A stretch of 64,000 bases of DNA from Dysgonomonas sp. UBA7710 (lineage in GTDB: Bacteria; Bacteroidota; Bacteroidia; Bacteroidales; Dysgonomonadaceae). The translations under genes and the position numbers were made by a program. This document shows, in pieces, positions 51,168 through 59,740 of this stretch (the stretch's first letter is position 1; the number at the start of each line of letters is the position of its first letter). The stretch lies in NCBI RefSeq assembly GCF_002482385.1, contig NZ_DLFW01000023.1, forward strand, positions 1 to 64,000, given 5' to 3'. Under the pieces are notes generated by a model. It did no database searches, was not told where the DNA came from, and saw only the letters and a program-made list of their open reading frames with translations.

Positions 51168-51261
51168 ACACAAACTTTACAAAACTACACTTACAACCTT
51201 ATCTGGTTGTATATATTTAGAATGTTTCTTCAATAATCTAATTCAGTCAGATGAACTTTTT

Positions 51262-52122
51262 TCATAATTCTTGCCTATCTGCCCGGTATTCAGAAGGTGT
51301 CATTCCGGTATGCTGTTTGAAGAATCTACCCAGCGAAGCCTGATTGGAAAATCTGGTTTGGGATGCTATCTGTTGGATATTTAGTGATGAATTTTTCAAG
51401 TATGACTTTATATCCAATACCACATATTCCGAAATCCAATCCTTAGCCGGCCTGCCACTTACATCTTTTATTACCGATGTCAGATATTTTGGCGTAATAC
51501 AGAGCTTTTCGGCATAGAATGCTACATCTTTATATTCTTTATAATGCTTCATCACCAGCATGAAATAGTCGTATGCCAGCTCCTCTTTCCGCGCGTCCAT
51601 TTTGGATTTACCCGATAGGAGATCCGTCTTGTAATTATTGTATAAGTCGAGATAAAGTAGTCTCAACAGACTAATTATATACTCTCTGCGGAATAGGAAA
51701 TCTTTCGACCCGGCTCTTTTGTAAAGCAGATTAAAGAACTCCATAAATTTGCCTATTTCCGCCCGCTTTAGTTCATAATGAAGCTTATTTCTCATATAAA
51801 TGAAAAATTGAGGAGAGAAGCGGGAAATACCACTCAAAGTGTCATTAAACAGTGCTTGTGAGATAATGAAATAATTTACCGTAAAATCTTTACTTATTTC
51901 ATTAATAGCCACTAACTGACAAGGTAAGAGTATAACAAGCTCATTCTCTGCGAGACGGTACTTCTTTGTATATACTGTTATCTCCGCACTTCCTTTAGTA
52001 CAAAAAGCAACAATTCCAAACTGAATGGAAGATTGATGAGAAGTGACAGGTATATGCTGGGCATCTCTGAATATTTTAAAATCTGCTTCTAAAGACGGAA
52101 TATTCTCTATTACATCCTTCAT
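51262..52122 (-). CDS. AraC-family transcriptional regulator
   Basis: A 286-residue regulator: N-terminal cupin-like ligand-binding domain (about 15-150) and C-terminal AraC double helix-turn-helix (about 188-284) with KLCITPKYLTSVIKDVSGRP and IQQIASQTRFSNQASLGRFF followed by KQHTGMTPSEYR. Such proteins in Bacteroidetes often regulate an adjacent efflux or metabolic operon; here the neighbours are the HAD protein and a nuclease-like gene, so the target is unclear. -7 box at 52151-52158. Confidence 0.93.
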   Translation of the reverse strand: MKDVIENIPSLEADFKIFRDAQHIPVTSHQSSIQFGIVAFCTKGSAEITVYTKKYRLAENELVILLPCQLVAINEISKDFTVNYFIISQALFNDTLSGISRFSPQFFIYMRNKLHYELKRAEIGKFMEFFNLLYKRAGSKDFLFRREYIISLLRLLYLDLYNNYKTDLLSGKSKMDARKEELAYDYFMLVMKHYKEYKDVAFYAEKLCITPKYLTSVIKDVSGRPAKDWISEYVVLDIKSYLKNSSLNIQQIASQTRFSNQASLGRFFKQHTGMTPSEYRADRQEL

Positions 52123-52150
52123 TGTCTATGTCTATTGTCTTTTCTGCGTG

Positions 52151-52158
52151 CAAATATA
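52151..52158 (-). promoter_or_regulatory. -7 promoter box of the AraC gene (TATATTTG)
   Basis: CAAATATA on the plus strand; 28 nt before the ATG at 52122. Confidence 0.6.
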
Positions 52159-52428
52159 TAATATCATTTTTTATATTGCCGGATTTGTGGATATTTAGTG
52201 TAATATTGCAGAAATCTGGTATTATTATGGGTAAACACAGATGAAGGCCAATTTGTTTAGAATAAGATGAAAGGATGGTGTTTTTGCCTTTAATTGTATA
52301 TAAATAAGTGTATTATCCTTCTTTGAATAGAAGGGTATTTAGGTTAGCGGTTCGCAATAGGTTTTATTTACTACACATTCGCGCATAGATGCTTTATTTG
52401 TGAAGTTGCGGGAGATGTTTTGTGTATT
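52159..52428. other. intergenic region between AraC and DUF6602 genes
   Basis: With the AraC promoter this gap spans 306 bp. Apart from that promoter I see only a small hairpin CCTTCT/AGAAGG (52317-52334); no credible gene and no good terminator for the DUF6602 gene. Confidence 0.6.
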
Positions 52429-53154
52429 TTATATTTCTTTAGAATCAACAATCTTAAAATTACCATCAGGTAGAATATAGTATCCAAATTGCGGTTTACC
52501 TTGATTTAACGTATTTATCATGCCTCCCAGTAACATTGCTACTTCATAGTTATCTATTGATGCTTCTTGAAAACTCCAGTAACCATACCATTTATTATCT
52601 TTAACTTGCCTGTTATAGTACCAATATCCCTTTCCTATAACCAAAATAATCGTTATAGAAGGATCTGTATAAAAAGAGGAATCATATTTCTTATATCGTT
52701 CAAGTTCCGTCTCTTTTGTAAGATCTGAGTCTAGAGCAAAATATAATCTATGGAGTTGAGGGTTATTGTTCATTGACCTTAACTCTTGTAGTTTTTTAAA
52801 TTTATCAATTGTAGTTTTAATTTCAGTAGCAGTAGAAGTGGTTTTTACCTCTATTGCATATGAGACACATTCTATAGGATAAAATCCTTTATTGCCAAAT
52901 AAGATTGGAGGTATATGATTGTTATTATATAGAAGAATATCTGTTTCGGATGACTGATTTCCTTGATAATCTTGTATTTGTCCGCTTCCTACTTCCCATT
53001 CATTAGGGAGATATTTAGATAAAAATTTACCGAAACCATATTCTCTTATATTTCCTTTTAGCCCTTCATGCTTGACACTATTAATAGCACTTGCTTCAAG
53101 CTTAAGGGTGGATATGTCACTTTTGATTATTTCTTGAAAGATAGAATTTGGCAT
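52429..53154 (-). CDS. DUF6602-family protein (PD-(D/E)XK nuclease-like)
   Basis: From the ATG at 53154 it has 241 residues, soluble. Seen: KHEGLKGNIREYGFGKFLSK (about 22-41), NEWEVGSGQIQDYQGNQSSE (about 45-64), then TDILLYN and YAIEVKTT (about 97-104). The order E ... D-I-x-x-Y ... E-V-K is that of PD-(D/E)XK nuclease-like folds, and the overall pattern matches DUF6602. Homologues are scattered and often in variable or phage-related loci; no function is established. The frame opens upstream to a TTG at 53187, but a TATATTTG -7 box covers that codon, so the ATG is favoured. It is the most AT-rich gene of this region, hinting at transfer. Confidence 0.75.
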   Translation of the reverse strand: MPNSIFQEIIKSDISTLKLEASAINSVKHEGLKGNIREYGFGKFLSKYLPNEWEVGSGQIQDYQGNQSSETDILLYNNNHIPPILFGNKGFYPIECVSYAIEVKTTSTATEIKTTIDKFKKLQELRSMNNNPQLHRLYFALDSDLTKETELERYKKYDSSFYTDPSITIILVIGKGYWYYNRQVKDNKWYGYWSFQEASIDNYEVAMLLGGMINTLNQGKPQFGYYILPDGNFKIVDSKEI

Positions 53155-53184
53155 ATTTTGTAAATTTGAGTTCTTGAATAATTT

Positions 53185-53192
53185 CAAATATA
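53185..53192 (-). promoter_or_regulatory. -7 promoter box of the DUF6602 gene (TATATTTG)
   Basis: CAAATATA on the plus strand, 30 nt before the ATG at 53154; it touches the mutB terminator (53192-53225). Confidence 0.6.
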
Positions 53193-53225
53193 AAAACTCC
53201 TGTCCATAATTGAGCAGGAGTTTTT
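53192..53225 (-). terminator. intrinsic terminator of mutAB
   Basis: AAAAACTCCTG (53192-53202 with one shared base) pairs perfectly with CAGGAGTTTTT (53215-53225), 23 bp after the mutB stop; functional in either direction. Confidence 0.85.
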
Positions 53226-53248
53226 AATACTATCTTTTCTGACCAAAC

Positions 53249-55396
53249 TTATTCAGCCAGTAATATTTCCATTATCTGTACAGCAGCCTTAGTTACCGAA
53301 GTACCAGGACCGAAGATAGCAGCAACACCCGATTTGTAAAGGAAGTCATAATCCTGAGCCGGTATTACCCCACCTGCAATAACGATGATATCCTCACGTC
53401 CAAGTTTTTTCAACTCGGCTATAACCTGAGGCACAAGTGTCTTGTGACCGGCAGCAAGAGAAGAAACTCCAAGTACGTTTACATCGTTTTCCACAGCCTG
53501 ACGGGCAGCTTCTTCCGGAGTCTGGAACAATGGTCCCATATCCACATCGAATCCGCAGTCGGCATAACCTGTTGCTACAACTTTAGCACCACGGTCGTGC
53601 CCGTCCTGTCCCATCTTGGCAACCATAATACGAGGTTGACGACCTTCTTTCTTGGAAAACTCTTCCACGAGCTTCTGAGCCTCATGGAATGTAGGGTCTT
53701 TTTTACTTTCTGATGAATACACGCCTGATATTGTTCTGATTATTGCTTTATAGCGACCTACGACTTCTTCGCAGGCATCGGATATTTCACCCAATGTTGC
53801 ACGAAGGCGAGCAGCCTCAACTGCAAGTTCCAATAGGTTGCCTTTCTTTGTTTTCACACATTCAGTGATTGCAGCAAGAGCTTTCTTCACTGCTTCATTA
53901 TCGCGTTTCGCTTTCAGATCGTTCAAGCGTTCGATTTGCTGACGGCGAACCTCAGTATTGTCCACATCGAGAATATCGATCGGGTCTTCTTTTTCCAAAC
54001 GGTATTTGTTGATACCGATGATGGTCTGGCTACCCGAGTCAATTCTTGCTTGTGTGCGGGCAGCAGCTTCTTCGATACGCATTTTAGGAAGGCCGGTTTC
54101 GATAGCTTTAGCCATACCTCCAAGTTTCTGTATCTCCTGGATATGTTCCCATGCTTTGTGAACCAACTCATTAGTCAGAGTTTCCACATAATAAGAACCA
54201 GCCCAAGGGTCGATTTCTTTAGTAATATATGTTTCTTCCTGGATATATATCTGGGTATTACGCGCGATACGGGCAGAGAAGTCAGTTGGTAATGCAATGG
54301 CCTCATCCAGCGCGTTGGTGTGCAATGACTGAGTGTGACCAAGAGCAGAAGCCATTGCTTCGATACATGTACGGCCTACGTTGTTGAAAGGGTCCTGTTC
54401 AGTCAGCGACCATCCGGATGTTTGAGAGTGAGTACGGAGTGCAAGCGATTTCGGGTTTTTTGCGCCGAAACTTTTCACTATTTTAGCCCACAACAGACGT
54501 CCGGCACGCATCTTAGCTATTTCCATGAAGTGATTCATCCCAATAGCCCAGAAGAACGACAGACGCGGAGCGAATGCGTCCACATCGATACCTGCGTCGA
54601 TACCTGCTTTCAGGTATTCCATACCGTCGGCCAGCGTATAAGCCAACTCGATATCCGCTGTTGCTCCGGCTTCCTGCATGTGGTAACCCGAGATAGAGAT
54701 TGAGTTGAACTTAGGCATCTTCTGTGATGTATATTCGAAGATATCAGCAATGATCTTCATTGAGAATTCAGGCGGATAGATATATGTATTACGCACCATG
54801 AATTCTTTAAGGATATCATTCTGGATTGTTCCGGCCATTTCTTCCAGTTTAGCACCTTGTTCGAGACCTGCATTGATGTAGAATGCAAGTACAGGAAGCA
54901 CGGCACCGTTCATTGTCATCGAAACGGACATCTGGTTCAAAGGAATACCATCGAACAACACTTTCATATCTTCTACCGAGCAGATAGATACCCCGGCTTT
55001 ACCTACGTCGCCAACTACACGGGGGTGGTCGGCATCGTATCCACGGTGAGTAGCAAGGTCAAACGCCACGGACAGACCTTTCTGCCCTGATGCAAGGTTA
55101 CGGCGGTAAAATGCATTTGATTCGGCAGCAGTAGAGAATCCTGCGTACTGGCGGATTGTCCAGGGACGCATAGCGTACATACCGGAATATGGTCCGCGTA
55201 GGAACGGAGGAAGTCCCGAAGCATAGTTGAGATGTTCCATGCCTTCAAGGTCTTCTTTTGTATAAACAGGCTTAACCGGGATCAACTCAGGAGTCATCCA
55301 GTTAGCTTCTATACCATTATCTGCAGCCCATTTTGCAGCATCTGTAGCTGCAAAACCTGCTTTGTTAATGTTTATATCTTTAAAATTTGGTTTCAT
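53249..55396 (-). CDS. mutB: methylmalonyl-CoA mutase, large (catalytic) subunit
   Basis: Adenosylcobalamin enzyme interconverting succinyl-CoA and (R)-methylmalonyl-CoA in the succinate-propionate pathway. The 715-residue protein has the catalytic TIM barrel (about 30-560) with RPWTIRQYAGFSTAAESNAF, HTQSLHTNALDEAIALPTDF and RNTQIYIQEET, and a C-terminal B12-binding domain (about 585-715) with the lower-ligand His in MGQDGHDRGAKVVATGYAD and the VNVLGVSSLAAGHKTLVPQV strand. Complete. 23 bp downstream of mutA on the same strand, forming the heterodimer operon. Confidence 0.97.
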   Translation of the reverse strand: MKPNFKDININKAGFAATDAAKWAADNGIEANWMTPELIPVKPVYTKEDLEGMEHLNYASGLPPFLRGPYSGMYAMRPWTIRQYAGFSTAAESNAFYRRNLASGQKGLSVAFDLATHRGYDADHPRVVGDVGKAGVSICSVEDMKVLFDGIPLNQMSVSMTMNGAVLPVLAFYINAGLEQGAKLEEMAGTIQNDILKEFMVRNTYIYPPEFSMKIIADIFEYTSQKMPKFNSISISGYHMQEAGATADIELAYTLADGMEYLKAGIDAGIDVDAFAPRLSFFWAIGMNHFMEIAKMRAGRLLWAKIVKSFGAKNPKSLALRTHSQTSGWSLTEQDPFNNVGRTCIEAMASALGHTQSLHTNALDEAIALPTDFSARIARNTQIYIQEETYITKEIDPWAGSYYVETLTNELVHKAWEHIQEIQKLGGMAKAIETGLPKMRIEEAAARTQARIDSGSQTIIGINKYRLEKEDPIDILDVDNTEVRRQQIERLNDLKAKRDNEAVKKALAAITECVKTKKGNLLELAVEAARLRATLGEISDACEEVVGRYKAIIRTISGVYSSESKKDPTFHEAQKLVEEFSKKEGRQPRIMVAKMGQDGHDRGAKVVATGYADCGFDVDMGPLFQTPEEAARQAVENDVNVLGVSSLAAGHKTLVPQVIAELKKLGREDIIVIAGGVIPAQDYDFLYKSGVAAIFGPGTSVTKAAVQIMEILLAE

Positions 55397-55419
55397 TTTT
55401 TTAAATTTTAGCTACTTAC

Positions 55420-57306
55420 TTAATTGATTCCCAGTTTAGCATTGAACATTCTTAATGTTTCAAGGACATTGCTCTTCACGTTAACGAAGTGCTCGATTCC
55501 CAGAGCTTTCAGTTCATCCATGCAAGCAGGAGCTCCCGCTACTACAAAATGCTCTTTACCGGCGATTAGCTTATAAGCTTCCGGTGCAAGTGTTGCATAT
55601 TCATCATCACTGGAACAAAGAACGATAATATCGGCTTTCTTTTCGCGTGCGGCTTTCACTCCGGCTTCAACAGTTTCGAAACCTAAGTTGTCAATTACTT
55701 TGTAACCCGCACAAGCGAAGAAGTTACTAGAGAACTGAGCACGTGCAAGGCGCATACCCAGATTACCGATAGTAAGCATAAACACAGTAGGTGCACCATG
55801 TTTTTCGGTAGCTAAACGCATGCTTTCAAATGCAGTTGCCAGACGATCGGTAGGTAATGCGAGGTAAGGAGCGTCTTTAGAGCATCCGCAATCGTGGCTT
55901 TCTTTTTCTACAATTTTGCTTTCTGCTTTTTCTGTGAAATTAGGAAACTGGTTGGTTCCCAATAGTATCTCACGACGAGTAGCCAAACCTTTGAAGCGTG
56001 CATCGGCCGATGCTTTCACTGCAGTCTGTACTGTTCCGGCCTTCAAAGCTTCATAGAATCCTTTTTCGTCTGTTTCAAGGAACAGTTTCCACGCCTGTTC
56101 TGCGATAGACTTAGTAAGGTTTTCTATATAATATGAACCTGAAGAAGGATCGGTGATTTTATCGAAGTGACATTCTTCTTTCAATAATAACTGTTGATTG
56201 CGGGCAATTCTTTCAGAGAAATCATCCGATGTTTTATATGTTTCATCGAACGGGCGTACTGTAAGTGAATTAACTCCTGCAATCGTCGCAGACATAGCTT
56301 CTGTTTGAGTACGAAGCAGGTTTACATGCGCATCGTATATTGTCTTGTTGAATGTAGATGTTTGTGCATGTGCGTATATTTTAGACGCACAGCGGCAAGT
56401 ACCATCTTCTGCTTTGTTAGGGCAATCATGGTTGCATATAGGTTTGTAAGCATCGACTATTTCGGCCCATAACCAACGTGCAGCACGGAATTTTGCAATT
56501 TCCATGAAATAGTTTCCTCCGATACCGAAGTTGAATTTGATTTTCTTTGCTACTAATGTAGCATCCAGACCAGCCTCAACAAGAGCGCTTAATAGCTGGT
56601 TACCATTAGCCAGTGCATATCCGAGTTCCTGATAGATGTATGCACCACCATCATTTGTAGCATGTGCATTTACGGCCAGTACGCGGAAACGAGGCAGTGG
56701 GGCAGCAGCTTTCACTATTTCAGCAGCTTTTTCTACCCATCCTTCTGCATCACGACCTTTTTTCAAAAGTGGTTTGAATGGATCGTAATTTACCGAGCCG
56801 AAACATTTCAGCAGGTCTGCGCCCGATTCTTTGTAGTATTCTACAAGGATTTTTGTTAATTCGAGCGACTTCCGGTAACATGTACTGAAATTAAGTTCTA
56901 CAGCTTCCGGTAAAATGTCTTTCAATAGAGTCCTGATATTTTCTGCATTCACATCATCTCCATCGATAGAGAAGCCAAGTGATGTAATACCTTTGTTTAA
57001 TACGTCAAGAGCTTTCGCATTGGCAGCCTTGAAGTCATTAACGCAGATATCCTGACGTGTATACCAGTCATTGTCTTTCTTGGTACCACGTACATATGGA
57101 AACTCACCCGGAAGAGAATCGGCTGTTGCCAGGCCTTCTGTATTCTCACTTCTGTAGAAAGGGTTTACGTTAAACCCTTCATTTGTTCTCCAAACAAGTT
57201 TTTTCTCAAAGTCGGCCCCTTTCAGGTCAGCCGTAATCTTAGCCATCCATTCTTCGGTAGATACCGGTGGAAAGTCTGAGAAAAGCTTTTCTTTTTGATT
57301 AGCCAT
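55420..57306 (-). CDS. mutA: methylmalonyl-CoA mutase, small subunit
   Basis: Non-catalytic partner of MutB, 628 residues. It has the barrel (about 20-470) with LLRTQTEAMSATIAGVNSLT, and a degenerate B12-binding domain (about 500-625) in which the DxHxxG motif is replaced by IGNLGMRLARAQ, as expected for a small subunit. Odd features: two cysteine clusters not needed for the fold, CNHDCPNKAEDGTCRC (about 285-300) inside the barrel and HDCGC (about 470-474) in the linker. They could bind a metal or a redox partner. ATG at 57306, TACTTTTG box at 57451-57458. Confidence 0.95.
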   Translation of the reverse strand: MANQKEKLFSDFPPVSTEEWMAKITADLKGADFEKKLVWRTNEGFNVNPFYRSENTEGLATADSLPGEFPYVRGTKKDNDWYTRQDICVNDFKAANAKALDVLNKGITSLGFSIDGDDVNAENIRTLLKDILPEAVELNFSTCYRKSLELTKILVEYYKESGADLLKCFGSVNYDPFKPLLKKGRDAEGWVEKAAEIVKAAAPLPRFRVLAVNAHATNDGGAYIYQELGYALANGNQLLSALVEAGLDATLVAKKIKFNFGIGGNYFMEIAKFRAARWLWAEIVDAYKPICNHDCPNKAEDGTCRCASKIYAHAQTSTFNKTIYDAHVNLLRTQTEAMSATIAGVNSLTVRPFDETYKTSDDFSERIARNQQLLLKEECHFDKITDPSSGSYYIENLTKSIAEQAWKLFLETDEKGFYEALKAGTVQTAVKASADARFKGLATRREILLGTNQFPNFTEKAESKIVEKESHDCGCSKDAPYLALPTDRLATAFESMRLATEKHGAPTVFMLTIGNLGMRLARAQFSSNFFACAGYKVIDNLGFETVEAGVKAAREKKADIIVLCSSDDEYATLAPEAYKLIAGKEHFVVAGAPACMDELKALGIEHFVNVKSNVLETLRMFNAKLGIN

Positions 57307-57450
57307 GATTAATTTTTATTGTTTAATGTATATAGGTTTTATTGTAATCGTGTTGATTCTTAGTTGATTATATGTTATTTATCTATGTTCGCATAAATAA
57401 TATTTATATGTGCTTACATTCAAATAGTTATACTTTTTAAAAATGCAGTA

Positions 57451-57458
57451 CAAAAGTA
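57451..57458 (-). promoter_or_regulatory. -7 promoter box of mutAB (TACTTTTG)
   Basis: CAAAAGTA on the plus strand; about 145 nt before the mutA ATG, giving a moderately long leader. Confidence 0.5.
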
Positions 57459-57893
57459 AAGTATTTTGTTTGGTTAGTAAAGTTTTAAAGGCTAAAAAAT
57501 CTAAGGAGTAATGTATAAATTGGTGTAATTGGTTAAAAGAGGTGTTAAAGTGTCAATGTAATATTAAAACAGCCTGGTTTCAGGATACAATAAATGAGTA
57601 GGTTAAATAGATATAATAATGAATATTATTACAGGGTACTCAAAGAAATGTGATACTGATAGATTGTTTTGGGAGGAGTATAATCCTTTTTCTGATTTGA
57701 ATATTTTAGACTGTATTTACGTGTCATTAAAAGTTTAATTTTTGTAAAGATAGTCTTTTATTGATGCTTTTGTCTTTGAATAGATTTATTTGTGTCATAT
57801 TATGTGTGTGATCTTGGGGTTTGTAGTGTTCGTGTTGCCAATAATATTTCGATTGTGACACAAATGTATACGTCAGTTTTGCTATAGAGCACA

Positions 57894-57901
57894 TATCTTT
57901 G
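57894..57901 (+). promoter_or_regulatory. possible -7 box of the surface-protein operon (TATCTTTG)
   Basis: Perfect TAnnTTTG match, but 570 nt before the first gene; if used, the (AG)9 tract lies in the transcribed leader. Confidence 0.35.
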
Positions 57902-58050
57902 TTGAGAGATAAATAAGATAAATAGACAAATTCATTTTACGCCCCTTTGGGTATGTTCAGACTTCATTTAATACACATTATTTTAATAAATAAACTCAGT
58001 TTATTTAGTATTTTTTCTTCTAATAATTTGGGAGTTACACCTATTTTATT

Positions 58051-58068
58051 AGAGAGAGAGAGAGAGAG
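58051..58068 (+). repeat. (AG)9 dinucleotide microsatellite
   Basis: Nine perfect AG units, the only such tract noticed in the window. Slipped-strand changes in its length are likely, which could alter leader structure or spacing upstream of the surface-protein operon. Confidence 0.8.
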
Positions 58069-58471
58069 AATGAAATACTTATAAACTTCCCGGATTCGTT
58101 TTATATTACTTGCCAATTATTGCAATCTGGCGGGTATTATACGTCTTTCTATGTGCATACAGAACGTCTTAATATAGCTAACAATATTTATATTTACAAA
58201 TCTGTCTTACTTTTAATGACTAGTTTTCATTTTTCAAAAATATATCAATTAATCCGGTGTGGAAAGAGATTTTTCGTAGATGCTTTTTTTTATAGCATTT
58301 ACTATCAATGGTCTATGTCTTTAAATATATTGTCTTCGCTGCATTCCATGTTGCTTGTGAAAGTAGCAGGTGCAAGGTCTTTACCACTTGATATTCTTAC
58401 TGCACCGGGTTTTTTACTAATAAATATTTATAAGAAATACATTAGATACTACATTGTAAACATAACACAAA

Positions 58472-59161
58472 ATGAAACAAATAACTATTTTTATGAAGAA
58501 AGGTACAACTTTAAACAAACTGCTATTACTTTGTCTGGTAATATGTTTTTGCCAAATTACACATGCTCAAGTTACAATCGGTTCGGGTGAAATCCCGAAT
58601 GCAAATGCTTTATTGGATCTTAAAGAAACGAGTACGGGAACATCAAGTAAGGGTCTCCTGCTGCCTCGTGTATCACTGACCTCAACAGCATTAGCCAGTC
58701 CATTATCTGCTCATGTAGCCGGTATGACCGTTTATAATACTGCTACAACAGGCGATGTGACGCCCGGACATTATTATAATGATGGGACTAAATGGGTAAA
58801 ACTCTTTCCTGAAGTATCATCTGTGACTCCTAAGTTTTTTTATATGCCGTCAATTGTACTACCTACAGATACGGCTGATCCATCTTATAACTCAGGAACG
58901 CAGGAGTTCACCATTGATTTATATGCACTTTACGGAGAACAATTTGGGCTGACTAATTCTGCTTCCTCTGTCAAAGGTGCGGGAGCGACAACCTTACCTG
59001 TGTTGGCAAGTAATGCTTTGGAGTATTTCATTACCTATTATGATAATACGGTTTTCCAGAATATTACATTGAGTAATACCGGGGTTTTGAAATATAAACT
59101 ATTTGCACAATTTACTTATTCCGAAAAAACATTTATGAACATTGTTTTTAAAGTTAAATGA
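58472..59161 (+). CDS. secreted protein of a Bacteroidetes surface-protein family
   Basis: A 229-residue exported protein. Signal peptide about 8-32 (NKLLLLCLVICFCQITHAQ); start could be the ATG at 58472 or MKK at 58493. The mature N-terminus VTIGSGEIPNANALLDLKET, then GLLLPRVSLTSTA and GMTVYNTATTGDVTPGHYYN (about 85-110), is the widely seen Bacteroidetes opening of surface and tail-fibre-like proteins. The C-terminal half (about 125-229) is beta-rich and not recognised. No T9SS C-terminal signal seen. First gene of a three-gene operon. Confidence 0.85.
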   Translation: MKQITIFMKKGTTLNKLLLLCLVICFCQITHAQVTIGSGEIPNANALLDLKETSTGTSSKGLLLPRVSLTSTALASPLSAHVAGMTVYNTATTGDVTPGHYYNDGTKWVKLFPEVSSVTPKFFYMPSIVLPTDTADPSYNSGTQEFTIDLYALYGEQFGLTNSASSVKGAGATTLPVLASNALEYFITYYDNTVFQNITLSNTGVLKYKLFAQFTYSEKTFMNIVFKVK

Positions 59162-59194
59162 CAATTGTTTGTAAAAAATAAAGATTAATAAATT

Positions 59195-59740
59195 ATGAAA
59201 ATATTTTATATAGCAATATTTTGTCTGTGTACAATTTCTGCATATACACAGACCTCTGGGGTTAAAGATGCTAAACAGGAAACCAGCGGAAGCTATTCAT
59301 TCCGTAGTGCTGCGATTAGTGTTCGTAATTATGAGACTAAAGCCGAGGTGTTTACCCATGCTTTTAATGATACTATTTCCCTGAAGGAAATGAAAGGATT
59401 GCCATTTCCTGTTCAGCCGGTATTTTTGTCGGTATATATACAGTCGGGGATGCTGTCTGCTTGTACTCTATGGAATAATCTGAAGGAATATAATGTAATA
59501 GATGAGGGTAGATTACTATTGCCAGCCAAAGAATCTGACGGAGACGGAAATGCGAAGCCCGAAGAAGATATATTCTCGATGTCATATTCTTTACCTCCCC
59601 AGTACACCTTGACTATAGAGGGAAATACAGCTACTTTTACTTTCCCCGAAATTTATGGTAACAGTCAGTACAATTTCACATTGGAGGGTACATTTACTAT
59701 TATTTTAGTTAGAGACGAACCTTATAAAGACACATTATGA
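59195..59740 (+). CDS. hypothetical exported protein
   Basis: A 181-residue protein with a signal peptide (about 1-18, IFYIAIFCLCTISAYT) and a beta-rich mature part with no cysteines beyond one in the middle (GMLSACTLWNNLKEYN). It has a loop with DGDGNAKPEED (about 115-125), acidic and possibly Ca-binding. Unknown family. Its TGA overlaps the ATG of the 969-residue protein (ATGA), so the two are translationally coupled, suggesting partner function. Confidence 0.75.
   Translation: MKIFYIAIFCLCTISAYTQTSGVKDAKQETSGSYSFRSAAISVRNYETKAEVFTHAFNDTISLKEMKGLPFPVQPVFLSVYIQSGMLSACTLWNNLKEYNVIDEGRLLLPAKESDGDGNAKPEEDIFSMSYSLPPQYTLTIEGNTATFTFPEIYGNSQYNFTLEGTFTIILVRDEPYKDTL

Larger units (their letters stand above)
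57307..58471. other. long gene-free region between mutA and the surface-protein operon
   Basis: About 1.16 kb, strongly AT-rich, with no gene I can support. It holds the mutA promoter (57451-57458), a plus-strand TATCTTTG box (57894-57901), an (AG)9 dinucleotide tract (58051-58068) and a GGTGCA/TGCACC inverted repeat around 58371-58408 followed by a T-run. No cobalamin-riboswitch signature is seen in the mutA leader. Confidence 0.7.

Noticed and set aside
57307..57458. Cobalamin riboswitch upstream of mutAB, expected because the enzyme needs B12.
   Set aside because: No B12-box-like sequence and the leader is too AT-rich and short for the aptamer.
57307..58471. Invertible promoter region as in Bacteroides surface loci.
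   Set aside because: The only inverted repeat found (GGTGCA/TGCACC) spans under 40 bp; no recombinase gene nearby.
58120..58590. A 156-codon open frame before the surface-protein operon; the frame stays open back through the (AG)9 tract.
   Set aside because: Only TTG is available as start, composition is AT-driven, and it overlaps the signal peptide of the gene at 58472 in another frame. Treated as non-coding.
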